Below are positions 1 to 9,099 of a DNA stretch of 64,000 nt, one piece after another. Position numbers and translations under genes: made by a program. Source of the DNA: Chitinolyticbacter albus (GTDB lineage Bacteria; Pseudomonadota; Gammaproteobacteria; Burkholderiales; Chitinibacteraceae); NCBI RefSeq assembly GCF_024437655.1, contig NZ_JANBVF010000006.1, forward strand, positions 62,001-126,000. The letters are read 5' to 3'. The notes below the pieces were generated by a model that was not told where the DNA came from, searched no databases, and was given only the letters and a program-made list of their open reading frames with translations. Each line of letters begins with the position of its first letter. Position 1 is the first letter of the stretch.

Positions 1-1
1 G

Positions 2-1141
2 ATTTTCGCACAAACCACGACCATCGGCCTCGCCGCTTGGTTCCTGATCACGCTGCTTCAGCCGCAATGGCTGCCGCGAACTGCTTCCACGCAACAGCTC
101 GTCACCGTTGAAGAGGCTGGCAAGACCGCCAGCGCGCCATCCAGTGCGGCAGCGTCGTACCGCAATGCGGCGCAGCGTGCCATGCCGGCGGTAGTCAACA
201 TCTATACCGCCAAGGAAGTGCGTCAGCGCCATCCGCTGCTCGACGATCCGGTGTTCCGCCGCTTCTTCGGCGATGGCCTGGAGGGCGACGACACGCAGCG
301 CGCCTCCAGCCTCGGCTCCGGCGTCCTGGTGTCCAAGGATGGCTACATCGTCACCAACAACCATGTGGTCGAATCGGCCGACGAGATCCAGGTGGCGTTG
401 GCCGACGGGCGCACCGCGCAGGCGCGTCTCATCGGCACCGACCCGGAAACCGATCTGGCAGTGATCCGGATCGAGCTCGACCAGCTGCCCGCCATCGCCT
501 TCGCCGATGACAGCCAGACCCAGATCGGCGACGTGGTGCTCGCCATTGGCAATCCGTTCGGGGTCGGGCAGACCGTAACCATGGGCATCGTCTCGGCCAC
601 CAAGCGCACCCAGCTGGGCATCAACACCTTCGAGAACTTCATCCAGACCGACGCCGCCATCAATCCGGGTAACTCCGGCGGCGCGCTGATCGACACGCAA
701 GGCAATCTGCTCGGCATCAACACGGCGATCTATTCGCGTACCGGCGGCTCGCTGGGCATTGGTTTCGCCATTCCGGCCAGCTCCGTGAAGCAGGTGATGG
801 AAGCGATCATCAAGGACGGCAGTGTGGTGCGCGGCTGGCTGGGCGTGGAGCCGCAGGACGTCACCGCGGAGCTCGCCACCTCCTTCAAGCTGAAGGAAGC
901 CAGCGGCGCGCTGGTGGCCGGCGTGGTCCGCAATAGCCCGGCCGACCTCGCCGGAGTGCGGCCTGGCGACATCGTGCTCACAATCAACAACCAGCCGGTC
1001 AGCAACACCGAGGCGTTGCTGAACCTGATCGCCGGGCTCAAGCCCAATCAGCAGGTGGCGCTGCAGCTCTATCGCGATGGCAAGCCGCTGACGGTGCCGG
1101 TGACGATAGGCAAACGGCCGGCGTTCCAGCAGCGCCAATAG
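2..1141 (+). CDS. degS: DegS-like membrane-anchored serine endopeptidase, 5' end outside window
   Basis: HtrA-family periplasmic serine protease that in relatives cleaves regulatory proteins such as anti-sigma factors during envelope stress. The reading frame is open from base 2, so the gene begins before the window; about 379 residues are visible. A hydrophobic anchor lies at visible residues 5-21, then a trypsin-like domain with the triad His (codon at 362), Asp (452) and Ser in GNSGGA (674), then one PDZ domain in the last 100 residues. One PDZ plus an N-terminal anchor fits DegS/AlgW better than DegP, which has two PDZ domains. The downstream neighbour is convergent. The family is certain; the DegS assignment is inferred from architecture. 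Confidence 0.88.
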   Translation: MFAQTTTIGLAAWFLITLLQPQWLPRTASTQQLVTVEEAGKTASAPSSAAASYRNAAQRAMPAVVNIYTAKEVRQRHPLLDDPVFRRFFGDGLEGDDTQRASSLGSGVLVSKDGYIVTNNHVVESADEIQVALADGRTAQARLIGTDPETDLAVIRIELDQLPAIAFADDSQTQIGDVVLAIGNPFGVGQTVTMGIVSATKRTQLGINTFENFIQTDAAINPGNSGGALIDTQGNLLGINTAIYSRTGGSLGIGFAIPASSVKQVMEAIIKDGSVVRGWLGVEPQDVTAELATSFKLKEASGALVAGVVRNSPADLAGVRPGDIVLTINNQPVSNTEALLNLIAGLKPNQQVALQLYRDGKPLTVPVTIGKRPAFQQRQ

Positions 1142-1148
1142 CTGCAAG

Positions 1149-1181
1149 GCGCCCAGCCGACTGAGACGGCTCGGCTGGCGC
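1149..1181. terminator. Hairpin between convergent degS and antiporter genes
   Basis: CAGCCGA (1154-1160) pairs with TCGGCTG (1171-1177), extended by GCGC/GCGC around a bulged C. There is no U-tract on either strand, so it could be a weak bidirectional terminator or only a stable 3' end. Confidence 0.35.
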
Positions 1182-1253
1182 ACAAGCCTAGTCGCGACGC
1201 GCCCTGCCAGTGGCGCCGCGCACCGTCTAACCCATGCGGCCACCGCCCAGACA

Positions 1254-3218
1254 TCAGTGCCCCTGCTGCAACAGCATCTCAGCCGCAGCCAAACTCTCGG
1301 GGTCGCCCAGCAATACCAGCACATCGCCCTCGGCCAGCTCGAAATCCGGGCTGGGTTGAGCCGGGGGCATGTTCTTGCGGCGCAGACTCTTCACTTCGAC
1401 GTGTAGGGCGGCAAGATCGAACTCGCCCAGCGTCTTGCCGACGGCGTTGGCGCCACCTACCAGCAACAGCGTATGCAGCCGCGGCAGTGGCCGCTCGCCG
1501 TCTTCCAGATCTTCCACCGTGCCGCGGAAGAAGCCGCGGAACATCTGGTAGCGATCCTCGCGCACCGCGCGGATACGCTTGAGCACGCGATTGAGCGGCA
1601 CGCCCAGCATCATCAGCGTGTGCGACGCCAGCATCAGGCTGCCTTCCATGATCTCCGCGACCACTTCGGCGGCGCCAGCGGCCTTCAGCTTGTCAATATC
1701 ACTATCGTCGTAGGTGCGCACGATCACCGGCAGCTCGGGGCGGATCTGGTGCACCAGCTCGAGAATGCGCAGCGCCGAGTGCGTATCGGCATAGGTGACG
1801 ATCAACGCGCGCGCGCGCATCAGGCCGGCCGCCATCAGCACCTCGCGCTTGGCGGCGTCGCCAAACACCACCGATTCGCCCGCGGCCGCCGCCTCGCGCA
1901 CTTTTTCCGGATCCAGGTCAAGCGCGAAGAAGGGGATCTCCTCCTGATTGAGCAGGCGCGCCAGGCTCTGCCCGCTGCGACCATAACCACAGACCACCAC
2001 GTGGCCCTGGCTTTGCATGGTGCGCACCGCAATCTGGTGCAGGTTGGCCGCCATGCTCATCCATTCGGACGCCGCCAGCCGCAGCACCAGCTTGTCCGAG
2101 TGCTGCAGCACGAAGGGGGTCGCCAGCATCGACAACACCACGCTGGCGATGAGCACCTGATGCAGCTCGGCCGGCATCAGCCCGTAGAGAGCCGCCAGCG
2201 CCAGCAACACGAAGGCGAACTCCCCGCCCTGCCCCAGCGCGAAACCGGTGCGCAGGCTGTTGCCCGGCGTATGCCCCAGCGCGCGCGCCAGCGCAGCAAT
2301 CAGCAATATCTTGCCCGGCAGCAAGAAGACGAGCAGCAACAGGACCAGCCACCATTGCTGGGCCAGCGTGCCGAAATTCAGATTCATGCCCACCGTCACG
2401 AAAAACAGGCCCAGCAGTAGATCGCGAAATGGCCGGATATCGTCTTCCACCTGATATCGGTATTCGGTTTCAGCAATCAACATGCCGGCGAGAAAGGCAC
2501 CCAGCGCCAGCGACAACCCCGCCATTTCGGTCAGCCAGGCGATGCCCAGCGTCACCATCAGCAGGTTGAGCATGAAAAGCTCGCTCGAGTGCTGCTTGGC
2601 AACCAGGTTGAACCACGGCCGCATCAGCTTCTGGCCGACATTGAGCAGCAGCACCAGCACGAACACGATCTTGAGCGCCGCCAGCCCCAGCGCCCACAGC
2701 ATTTCCTCGCCGGGCCGGCCCAACACCGGCAGCATGATCAGCATGGGCACGACTGCCAGATCCTGGAACAGCAGGATGCCGATCGCATTCTGCCCATGCG
2801 GGGCATTGAGCTCGTTGCGCTCGGACAACAGCTTGGACACCATCGCTGTCGACGACATCGCCATGGCGCCGCCCAGCGCCAGCCCCACCTGCCAGCTGTA
2901 GCCAGCCAGCATGGCCGCGCCGCCCGCCAGCGCAGCCGTGGTCACCACCTGGGCTGCGCCCAGGCCGAATACCACACGGCGCATCGCATTGAGCTTGGCC
3001 AGACTGAACTCCAGCCCCAGCGTGAACATCAGGAACACCACGCCGAACTCGGCCAGGTGCGTCACCTCGTCGCCGGAAGCGATCAGGCCCAGCGCATGTG
3101 GCCCGATCAGCATGCCGACCAACAGATATCCGAGCATGGCGGGCAGCTTCACCGTGCGACAAAGCACAACGGTGACCACGGCGGCGGCGAGCAACAGGAG
3201 CAGGGAGGAGAGGTGCAC
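1254..3218 (-). CDS. KefB/KefC-type monovalent cation:proton antiporter (CPA2) with TrkA domains
   Basis: Inner-membrane cation/proton antiporter of the CPA2 family with cytosolic regulatory domains. About 380 residues of hydrophobic segments contain the family motif LPAMLGYLLVGMLIGP near the N-terminus. A TrkA-N (RCK-N) domain follows with its nucleotide-binding signature VVVCGYGRSGQSLARLL, then a short TrkA-C domain ending near the C-terminus. The chosen start is GTG at 3218, giving 654 aa and a start typical of the family. A TTG at 3272 is in frame but would lie upstream of a TATAAT-like box. The gene is divergent from kdsD and convergent with degS. Whether it exports K+ under glutathione control, as Kef does, or is a general antiporter like YbaL cannot be told from sequence. 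Confidence 0.88.
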   Translation of the reverse strand: MHLSSLLLLLAAAVVTVVLCRTVKLPAMLGYLLVGMLIGPHALGLIASGDEVTHLAEFGVVFLMFTLGLEFSLAKLNAMRRVVFGLGAAQVVTTAALAGGAAMLAGYSWQVGLALGGAMAMSSTAMVSKLLSERNELNAPHGQNAIGILLFQDLAVVPMLIMLPVLGRPGEEMLWALGLAALKIVFVLVLLLNVGQKLMRPWFNLVAKQHSSELFMLNLLMVTLGIAWLTEMAGLSLALGAFLAGMLIAETEYRYQVEDDIRPFRDLLLGLFFVTVGMNLNFGTLAQQWWLVLLLLVFLLPGKILLIAALARALGHTPGNSLRTGFALGQGGEFAFVLLALAALYGLMPAELHQVLIASVVLSMLATPFVLQHSDKLVLRLAASEWMSMAANLHQIAVRTMQSQGHVVVCGYGRSGQSLARLLNQEEIPFFALDLDPEKVREAAAAGESVVFGDAAKREVLMAAGLMRARALIVTYADTHSALRILELVHQIRPELPVIVRTYDDSDIDKLKAAGAAEVVAEIMEGSLMLASHTLMMLGVPLNRVLKRIRAVREDRYQMFRGFFRGTVEDLEDGERPLPRLHTLLLVGGANAVGKTLGEFDLAALHVEVKSLRRKNMPPAQPSPDFELAEGDVLVLLGDPESLAAAEMLLQQGH

Positions 3219-3251
3219 GAGTATAGAGGCGGTCAGGACAAGGTCGCCCCG

Positions 3252-3257
3252 ATTATA
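3252..3257 (-). promoter_or_regulatory. -10-like TATAAT before the antiporter gene
   Basis: A perfect TATAAT on the minus strand would start transcription near 3245 and leave a leader of about 27 nt before the GTG at 3218. No convincing -35 was found, so this mainly supports the shorter start. Confidence 0.3.
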
Positions 3258-3352
3258 AGAGGACTCTGACAAATACGCCCTAGCGGTATTTCTGCAATCA
3301 GGACCGATTCTTGCTAGCGGCAGCAGCGCGCGCTCTTTTATACTGGCGGCTT

Positions 3353-4342
3353 ATGGCGACCACTCCCACCCCGCCGACAGGCAGCACCGCGCAGGAGCGC
3401 GCACAACGCGTCCTCAACATCGAGGCGAGTGCTCTCGCGCGTCTGGCCCAGCGGGTCGACGCCGGTTTCGACGTCGCCGTAAAGCTGATCCTGGCCGCGC
3501 ACGGCCGCGTCGCCGTCACCGGCATGGGCAAATCCGGCCATATCGCGCGCAAGATCGCCGCCACGCTGGCATCCACCGGAACGCCGGCGCTGTTCGTCCA
3601 TCCGGGCGAGGCCGCACATGGCGATCTGGGCATGATCACCAGCAACGACGTGGTGCTGGCCTTGTCCTATTCCGGCGAAAGCGACGAGCTGCTTGCCTTG
3701 CTGCCCAGCCTCAAGCGGCTGGGCACGCCCATCATTGCGCTGACCGGGATCGCCGATTCGACGCTGGCACGTGTAGCGGACGTGGTGCTCGACGGCAGCG
3801 TCGAGCAGGAAGCCTGCCCGCACAATCTGGCACCGACCGCCAGTACCACGGCTGCGCTGGCACTGGGCGACGCGCTGGCCGTGGCCGTGCTCGAAGAGCG
3901 CGGCTTCAAGCCGGAGGATTTCGCGCTATCGCATCCGGGCGGCAAGCTGGGCCGCCGCCTGCTGATCCGCGTACGTGACCTGATGCACAGCGGTGATGCC
4001 GTGCCCGCAGTACCCTGCACCGTCTCGCTGCGCGATGCCCTGCTGGAAATCAGCCGCAAGGGACTCGGCATGACGGCCGTGATCGACAACGCCGAACAGC
4101 TGATCGGCATCTTCACCGACGGCGATCTGCGCCGGGCGCTCGATCGCGGCATAGATGTGCACAACACGGCCGTTGCCGACGTGATGACGCGCAACCCGGT
4201 CACCATAGAGGCCGAGCAACTGGCCAGCGAAGCCGTCGCCATCATGGAACGCAAACGCTGCAACGGCCTGCTGGTCACCGAGGCCGGCCGGGTCATCGGC
4301 GCCATCAATATGCACGATCTCTTGCGCGCGCGTGTGGTTTAG
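3353..4342 (+). CDS. kdsD: D-arabinose 5-phosphate isomerase KdsD
   Basis: Interconverts D-ribulose 5-phosphate and D-arabinose 5-phosphate, the first step towards Kdo for the LPS inner core. The 329-aa protein has an SIS sugar-isomerase domain at about residues 40-185 (GMGKSGHIARKIAATLAST, then LSYSGESDELLAL). Two CBS domains fill residues 205-329 and contain IGIFTDGDLRRAL. Start ATG 3353 was chosen because family members begin just before the ERAQRVLNIE helix; an in-frame TTG at 3311 would add 14 residues of low plausibility. It is the first gene of a long run, with its stop 16 nt before the kdsC start. No Shine-Dalgarno is visible, and a TATACT box lies only 8 nt before the ATG. Confidence 0.93.
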   Translation: MATTPTPPTGSTAQERAQRVLNIEASALARLAQRVDAGFDVAVKLILAAHGRVAVTGMGKSGHIARKIAATLASTGTPALFVHPGEAAHGDLGMITSNDVVLALSYSGESDELLALLPSLKRLGTPIIALTGIADSTLARVADVVLDGSVEQEACPHNLAPTASTTAALALGDALAVAVLEERGFKPEDFALSHPGGKLGRRLLIRVRDLMHSGDAVPAVPCTVSLRDALLEISRKGLGMTAVIDNAEQLIGIFTDGDLRRALDRGIDVHNTAVADVMTRNPVTIEAEQLASEAVAIMERKRCNGLLVTEAGRVIGAINMHDLLRARVV

Positions 4343-4358
4343 AAGAAGGAGAACGACA

Positions 4359-4874
4359 GTGACCGAACAAGCCCGCGCCGTGCGCATGATGATCTTCGAT
4401 ATCGACGGCGTGATGACCGATGGCAGCCTCTATTACACCGATGCCGGCGAGGAATTGAAGGCTTTCAATTCGCTCGACGGCCATGGCCTCAGGATGCTGG
4501 CAAGCACCGGCGTCAAGCTGGCCATCATCACCGGGCGCCAATCCCGACTGGTGGAACACCGCGCGCGCAACCTGCAAATCGACTACCTGTATCAGGGCGC
4601 GCACGACAAGTTGGCCACCTTTCACGAACTGCTCACCGAGGCCGGGCTCAGCGCCGAGCAATGCGGATATGTCGGCGACGACGTGATCGATCTGCCAGTG
4701 ATGCGCCGGGTTGCATTTGCCGTCGCGGTTCCCGATGCGCCCGAGCTGGTGCGCGAGAACGCGCATTACATCACCCGCCAGGGTGGCGGTCGCGGCGCGG
4801 TGCGCGAAACGTGCGAACTGGTGATGCGTGAACAGGGTACGCTCGACGGCGTGCTCGCCCAGTACCTGCGCTGA
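4359..4874 (+). CDS. kdsC: 3-deoxy-D-manno-octulosonate 8-phosphate phosphatase KdsC
   Basis: HAD-family phosphatase that releases Kdo from Kdo 8-phosphate. The catalytic DxD motif is FDIDGVMTDG (Asp14 and Asp16), motif II is IITGRQS, and the later acidic motif is GDDVIDLPVM. At 171 aa it has the usual length of this capless tetrameric family. The GTG start at 4359 is supported by AAGGAG at 4346-4351, seven bases upstream; the frame is also open from a GTG at 4332 inside kdsD. It lies between kdsD and lptC, the standard Kdo/LPS-transport order. Confidence 0.93.
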   Translation: MTEQARAVRMMIFDIDGVMTDGSLYYTDAGEELKAFNSLDGHGLRMLASTGVKLAIITGRQSRLVEHRARNLQIDYLYQGAHDKLATFHELLTEAGLSAEQCGYVGDDVIDLPVMRRVAFAVAVPDAPELVRENAHYITRQGGGRGAVRETCELVMREQGTLDGVLAQYLR

Positions 4875-4880
4875 CCCACG

Positions 4881-5450
4881 ATGCGACACTCCGGCAAGCT
4901 TCTTCCGCTCATCCTGCTGATCGTGCTCGGGCTTCTGGTCTGGGCACTGGATAAAGCCGCACGCATGCCCGAGCAGCCCAAGCCGCTACGCAAAGGCGAG
5001 CCTGACCTCGTGATCGAGAAGATCGACGCCGTGCGCTTTGGCCCTGACGGCCAGCGCCTGGTCCACGTCATCGCCGAGCGTACCCGGCATTATCCGGAAG
5101 ACAACAGCACCTGGTTCGACCAGGCCACGCTCGACTATATGGCGCCCAACGCCCCTGCCATCCATGCCGTCACCACCACGGCCCAGGGCTTGCAGGACAG
5201 CAAGCGCTTCTGGTTTCCCGAACCCGTCACCGTAGTCCGCGAAGCCGATGCCGAACACCCGCGGCTCGTCGTTACCGGACGCGAAGTGTGGATGACCACC
5301 GATACCCGTCGTGCCAGTTCCGCCGCACCAGTCACCGCCGTAAGCGGCCCCTATCGCGGCACCGCGGTCGGCTTCGAAGCGGACCTGATCGCCGGCACCT
5401 TGATCCTGAAATCCAAAGTGAGCACCACCTATGATCCGCCGCGCCGCTAA
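4881..5450 (+). CDS. lptC: LPS export ABC transporter periplasmic protein LptC
   Basis: Single-pass inner-membrane protein that passes LPS from the LptB2FG transporter to LptA. Of 189 aa, residues 7-24 form the transmembrane anchor (LPLILLIVLGLLVWALD). The rest is the periplasmic OstA-like beta-jellyroll, with typical sequence near ERTRHYPEDNSTWFDQ. The gene starts 6 nt after kdsC and its last 20 bases overlap lptA in another frame, implying translational coupling. LptF, LptG and LptD are not in this window. Confidence 0.92.
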   Translation: MRHSGKLLPLILLIVLGLLVWALDKAARMPEQPKPLRKGEPDLVIEKIDAVRFGPDGQRLVHVIAERTRHYPEDNSTWFDQATLDYMAPNAPAIHAVTTTAQGLQDSKRFWFPEPVTVVREADAEHPRLVVTGREVWMTTDTRRASSAAPVTAVSGPYRGTAVGFEADLIAGTLILKSKVSTTYDPPRR

Positions 5451-5943
5451 CTGGCTGCTGGCTTGCGCCTGCATCGCCACACCGACTGTCCACGCAGAAA
5501 CCGCAGACCGCGAAAAGCCAATGAAGATCGAAGCCGATCGCGCCAGCCTCGACCAAAAGCAGATGGCGGGGGTCTACACCGGCAACGTGGTCGTAACGCA
5601 AGGCACCATGACCCTGAAATCGGCCGTGCTCAACGTACGCCAGGATGAGGCGGGCAACCAGTACATCACCGGCAACGGTAAGCCCGTCACCTTCCGCCAG
5701 CGCCTCGATAGCGGCGAATGGGTCGATGCGCAATCGCTGAGCTTCGATTACGACGGCAAGACCGGGCTGCTCAAGCTGATCGACCAGGCCTGGGTGCGTC
5801 GCGACACCGGCGACGAGGTGATCGGCCGGATCATCACCTACAACATGAACACCGAGCTCTACGAGGCGCAAGGCGGCACGGGCGGTACCAGCAGCGGCCG
5901 GGTCAATATCACCATCCAGCCCAAGAAAAAGGCCGCCCCATGA
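5431..5943 (+). CDS. lptA: LPS transport periplasmic bridge protein LptA
   Basis: Periplasmic OstA/LptA-family protein that oligomerises into the bridge carrying LPS to the outer membrane. The 170-aa product has a signal peptide (hydrophobic core [10 protein letters not shown], likely cleavage after VHA) and the OstA signature around [20 protein letters not shown]. It overlaps the lptC end by 20 bases, and its stop overlaps the lptB start as ATGA. Length and position match other betaproteobacteria. Confidence 0.92.
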   Translation: MIRRAANWLLACACIATPTVHAETADREKPMKIEADRASLDQKQMAGVYTGNVVVTQGTMTLKSAVLNVRQDEAGNQYITGNGKPVTFRQRLDSGEWVDAQSLSFDYDGKTGLLKLIDQAWVRRDTGDEVIGRIITYNMNTELYEAQGGTGGTSSGRVNITIQPKKKAAP

Positions 5944-6668
5944 GCGAGAGCCGCCTCTGCGCCACCGGCCTGATGAAGCGTTACAAGAAACGCACCGTGG
6001 TGCGCGACGTGTCGCTCGATGTTGCCGCCGGTGAAGTGGTGGGCCTGCTTGGGCCGAACGGCGCCGGCAAGACCACCAGCTTCTATATGATAGTCGGCCT
6101 CGTTGCCAAGGATGGCGGCGACATCCGGCTCGACGACGAGGACATCGGCCACTTGCCCATGCACGAGCGCGCCAAGCGCGGCCTGGGCTACCTGCCACAG
6201 GAAGCGTCGATCTTCCGCAAGATGACCGTGGCGCAGAACATTCTTGCCGTGCTGGAACTGCAGGAGCGCGACGAGGGCATGCGTCTGGCCCGGCTCGACG
6301 AATTGATGCACGAGCTGCATATCTCCCATTTGCGCAACAGCAATGCCATGGCGCTATCCGGCGGCGAGCGCCGTCGCGCCGAAATCGCCCGGGCGCTGGC
6401 TGCCAATCCGCGCTTCATCCTGCTCGATGAGCCATTTGCCGGCGTCGACCCGATCGCGGTGATGGATATCCAGCGCATCATCGCCTTTCTCAAGGCGCGC
6501 GGCATCGGCGTGCTGATCACCGACCACAATGTGCGCGAGACGCTGGGCATCTGCGATCGCGCCTACATCATTTCCGAGGGCAAGGTAATGGCCTCGGGGC
6601 ATCCATCCGACATCATCGAGAACGAAGACGTACGCAAGGTCTATCTCGGTGCGCACTTCCGGATGTAG
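5940..6668 (+). CDS. lptB: LPS export ABC transporter ATP-binding protein LptB
   Basis: Cytosolic ATPase of the LptB2FG exporter that powers LPS extraction from the inner membrane. The 242-aa protein carries Walker [10 protein letters not shown] (residues 38-46), the signature [16 protein letters not shown], Walker [14 protein letters not shown] and an H-loop His in [14 protein letters not shown] followed by [10 protein letters not shown] is typical of LptB. The ATG at 5940 overlaps the lptA stop by four bases. rpoN follows after 9 nt. Confidence 0.95.
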   Translation: MSESRLCATGLMKRYKKRTVVRDVSLDVAAGEVVGLLGPNGAGKTTSFYMIVGLVAKDGGDIRLDDEDIGHLPMHERAKRGLGYLPQEASIFRKMTVAQNILAVLELQERDEGMRLARLDELMHELHISHLRNSNAMALSGGERRRAEIARALAANPRFILLDEPFAGVDPIAVMDIQRIIAFLKARGIGVLITDHNVRETLGICDRAYIISEGKVMASGHPSDIIENEDVRKVYLGAHFRM

Positions 6669-6677
6669 CCGCCAACC

Positions 6678-8081
6678 ATGAAGCAATCGCTCCAACTGAA
6701 GCTGTCGCAGCAGCTCAACCTCACCCCCCAGCTGCAGCAGTCGATCAAGTTGCTGCAGTTGTCCACGCTCGACTTCCGCCAGGAGATCGAGCGCTATATG
6801 GTCGAGAACCCCTTGCTTGAGCCTGGCGAAGACCGCGGCGAAGGCAGCGAAGGCGGTGATGCCGATGGCGAGACCAACGACAGCCCGCTCGAGAGCAACA
6901 ACGATTTCGGCGATGACGAATGGAGCTGGGGCAGCGGCGGCAGTGGCGGCCATGGCGACGACGACGAGGACTTCGACCCCGCCAGCAATACCGCGCGTGA
7001 GCTCACGCTGCGCGAGCATCTGCTGGAGCAGGCAGGCTTGCTGCCACTCACCGCGCTCGATCGTGCGGTCCTCGCCCTACTGATCGATGCACTCGATGAC
7101 GATGGCTTCCTGACGCAGACACTGGACGAGATCTTTTCCCAGCTGCCGGAGGAACTCATCACCGAAACCGGCCTCGAAATAGAGGATCTGTCCGTGGCAC
7201 TGGCCCGGCTCAAACACCTCGATCCGATCGGAGTGGGTGCTCGGGACATGAGCGAAGCATTGGCCATCCAGCTGCGTTTATTGCCAAAATCTGAGGCAAA
7301 TCAACTCGCGCTGGCATTGGTCGAGCGGCATCTCGATTTATTAGCGACGCGTGACTACACTAGGATCAAGAAGGCGCTGAAGTGCGACGATGCGTTGCTC
7401 AGGGCGGCCAACGAGCTGATCGTGGGCTTGAATCCGCGACCGGCGGCCAAGTGGGCGCAACTGACACCGCGTTACGTGATTCCGGATGCCATCGTCTACA
7501 AGGCGCGCGGGCGCTGGCGGGTCAGGCTCAACGAAGCGGCAAGGCCGCGCTTCAGGGTCAACCAGATGTACGCCAACATCCTGCAGCGCAGTGAGGGCGG
7601 GGTGATGGCGAGGGAGTTGCAGGAGGCCCGTTGGTTGGTGAAGAGTGTGCAACAGCGGTTTGACACCATCCTGCGCGTGGCCGAGGCCATCGTCGCCCGG
7701 CAGCACGCCTTCTTCGAACACGGCGAAGTGGCAATGCGGCCCATGGTGCTGCGCGATATCGCCGAAGAGCTCGATCTGCACGAATCCACGATTTCGCGCG
7801 TCACGAGCCAGAAATACCTGCACAGTCCAAGGGGGCTCTTCGAGTTCAAATACTTCTTCGGCAGCCATGTCGAAACCGAGGCCGGCGGCGAATGCTCGGC
7901 AACGGCGATCAAGGCCCTGCTCAAACAGCTGATCCAGAACGAGGACAAGACCAAACCACTCTCAGACAGTGCGCTTGCCGAGGCGCTGTCGCAGCAAGGG
8001 ATCGTGGTTGCGCGGCGAACCGTTGCGAAGTACCGGGAAGCGATGCAGATCGCCCCCGTCAATCAGCGCAAAAGCCTGTAG
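6678..8081 (+). CDS. rpoN: RNA polymerase sigma-54 factor RpoN
   Basis: Alternative sigma factor recognising -24/-12 promoters and depending on AAA+ activators. The 467-aa protein has the Gln/Leu-rich region I (QLKLSQQLNLTPQLQQSIKL), an acidic and glycine-rich region II (residues about 50-100), the core-binding and HTH parts, and the RpoN box ARRTVAKYRE at residues 445-454. It lies between lptB and hpf, the common proteobacterial arrangement linking sigma-54 with the PTS-Ntr genes. No clear -24/-12 promoters were spotted in the window. Confidence 0.96.
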   Translation: MKQSLQLKLSQQLNLTPQLQQSIKLLQLSTLDFRQEIERYMVENPLLEPGEDRGEGSEGGDADGETNDSPLESNNDFGDDEWSWGSGGSGGHGDDDEDFDPASNTARELTLREHLLEQAGLLPLTALDRAVLALLIDALDDDGFLTQTLDEIFSQLPEELITETGLEIEDLSVALARLKHLDPIGVGARDMSEALAIQLRLLPKSEANQLALALVERHLDLLATRDYTRIKKALKCDDALLRAANELIVGLNPRPAAKWAQLTPRYVIPDAIVYKARGRWRVRLNEAARPRFRVNQMYANILQRSEGGVMARELQEARWLVKSVQQRFDTILRVAEAIVARQHAFFEHGEVAMRPMVLRDIAEELDLHESTISRVTSQKYLHSPRGLFEFKYFFGSHVETEAGGECSATAIKALLKQLIQNEDKTKPLSDSALAEALSQQGIVVARRTVAKYREAMQIAPVNQRKSL

Positions 8082-8083
8082 GT

Positions 8084-8107
8084 CCACGTTACGCTTCCGT
8101 TGCGTGG
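8084..8107 (+). other. Intercistronic hairpin between rpoN and hpf
   Basis: CCACGTTACG (8084-8093) pairs with CGTTGCGTGG (8098-8107) around a CTTC loop, with one wobble and one mismatch. It has no U-tract, so it is more likely an mRNA stability or processing element than a terminator. The hpf Shine-Dalgarno begins about 20 nt downstream. Confidence 0.4.
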
Positions 8108-8140
8108 CGCCCACAGTTCAAACGCAGAAGGAGCAGACAT

Positions 8141-8470
8141 ATGAACCTCAATATCAGCGGCCATCATCTGGAAGTGACCCCGTCGATTCGCGAATACGTC
8201 ACGACCAAGCTGGATCGGATCACCCGCCACTTCGACTCCGTGATCGACGTCGGCGTGATCCTCTCCGTGCAGAAGCTGCAACATCACATTGAGGCCACCG
8301 TGCACGTGCGCGGTCGCGATATCCATGTCGAAGCCACCGATGAGGACATGTACGCTGCGATCGACCTGCTTTCCGACAAGCTCGATCGGCAGATCATCAA
8401 GCACAAGGAAAAGCTGATGGATCATCGCGGCGAAAGCATCAAGTACCAGCCTGCCGCCGCCGCCGAATAA
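8141..8470 (+). CDS. hpf: Short-form ribosome hibernation promoting factor HPF
   Basis: Binds the 30S decoding channel and promotes 100S dimer formation in stationary phase. The 109-aa product is a single HPF/YfiA beta-alpha domain (MNLNISGHHLEVTPSIREYV, later DMYAAIDLLSDKLDRQI), without the long-form C-terminal dimerisation domain. Start ATG 8141 is preceded by AGAAGGAG. As in other proteobacteria it follows rpoN, and a strong terminator at 8489 closes the unit. Confidence 0.94.
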   Translation: MNLNISGHHLEVTPSIREYVTTKLDRITRHFDSVIDVGVILSVQKLQHHIEATVHVRGRDIHVEATDEDMYAAIDLLSDKLDRQIIKHKEKLMDHRGESIKYQPAAAAE

Positions 8471-8488
8471 GCTCCCCCCTGCCCCACG

Positions 8489-8515
8489 AACGGGAACCAC
8501 ATGGTTCCCGTTTTT
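8489..8515 (+). terminator. Rho-independent terminator after hpf
   Basis: A perfect 10-bp stem AACGGGAACC/GGTTCCCGTT with an ACAT loop is followed by TTTTT. It ends the kdsD-to-hpf transcription run before the ptsN promoter. Confidence 0.9.
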
Positions 8516-8568
8516 CGTTTCATGGCGTCGCCGCTGTCGGTTCTACACCCTCGCAAACCACGGCATTT

Positions 8569-8596
8569 TTGGTTTGCCGGCCCACAGCGCTACAAT
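8569..8596 (+). promoter_or_regulatory. Sigma-70-like promoter for ptsN-hprK-rapZ
   Basis: TTGGTT (8569-8574), a 16-nt spacer and TACAAT (8591-8596) sit between the hpf terminator and the ptsN ATG. The expected start near 8603 leaves a leader of about 25 nt. The box match is visible; activity is inferred. Confidence 0.5.
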
Positions 8597-8628
8597 ACTC
8601 AGGTTATTTTCTGGGCCTCTCTTTCCGC

Positions 8629-9093
8629 ATGAGCCTGATCTCAAAGATTTTGCCGGCCGGCAATGTGTTCCTCGACATGGACGTCGGCAGCAAGAAGCGT
8701 GTGTTCGAACAGGTCGGCATCCTGTTCGAAAACAGCCATGGCATTGCCCGCAGCGTGATTTTCGACAGCCTGTTCGCCCGCGAGAAGCTGGGTTCGACCG
8801 GGCTCGGGCAAGGAGTGGCCATTCCGCATGGCCGGATCAAGGGCCTGAAGGAAGCGACGGGCGCTTTTGTCCGCTTGAAGGCCCCCATCCAGTTCGACGC
8901 ACCCGATGGCAAGCCGGTGTCGCTGATTTTCGTGCTGCTGGTTCCCGCAAACGCCACCGATCTGCATCTGCAGATCCTGTCCGAACTCGCCCAGCTGTTT
9001 TCCGACAAGGCCGTGCGCGATGAACTCGCCCTGGTGCCGGATGCGGATGCGGCGTTCAAGCTGATCGCCCACTGGGAACCCTACGCCGGGTAA
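8629..9093 (+). CDS. ptsN: PTS EIIA-Ntr regulatory protein PtsN
   Basis: EIIA-Ntr is phosphorylated on His and regulates other proteins, for example K+ transport and sensor kinases, rather than carrying sugar. The 154-aa protein has the active-site His67 in AIPHGRIKG and the family sequence REKLGSTGLGQG just before it. ATG 8629 is the usual family start. It is the first gene of ptsN-hprK-rapZ. No ptsP (EI-Ntr) is in the window; the EI at 21906 is a possible phosphate source. Confidence 0.94.
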   Translation: MSLISKILPAGNVFLDMDVGSKKRVFEQVGILFENSHGIARSVIFDSLFAREKLGSTGLGQGVAIPHGRIKGLKEATGAFVRLKAPIQFDAPDGKPVSLIFVLLVPANATDLHLQILSELAQLFSDKAVRDELALVPDADAAFKLIAHWEPYAG

Positions 9094-9099
9094 GGTTGC

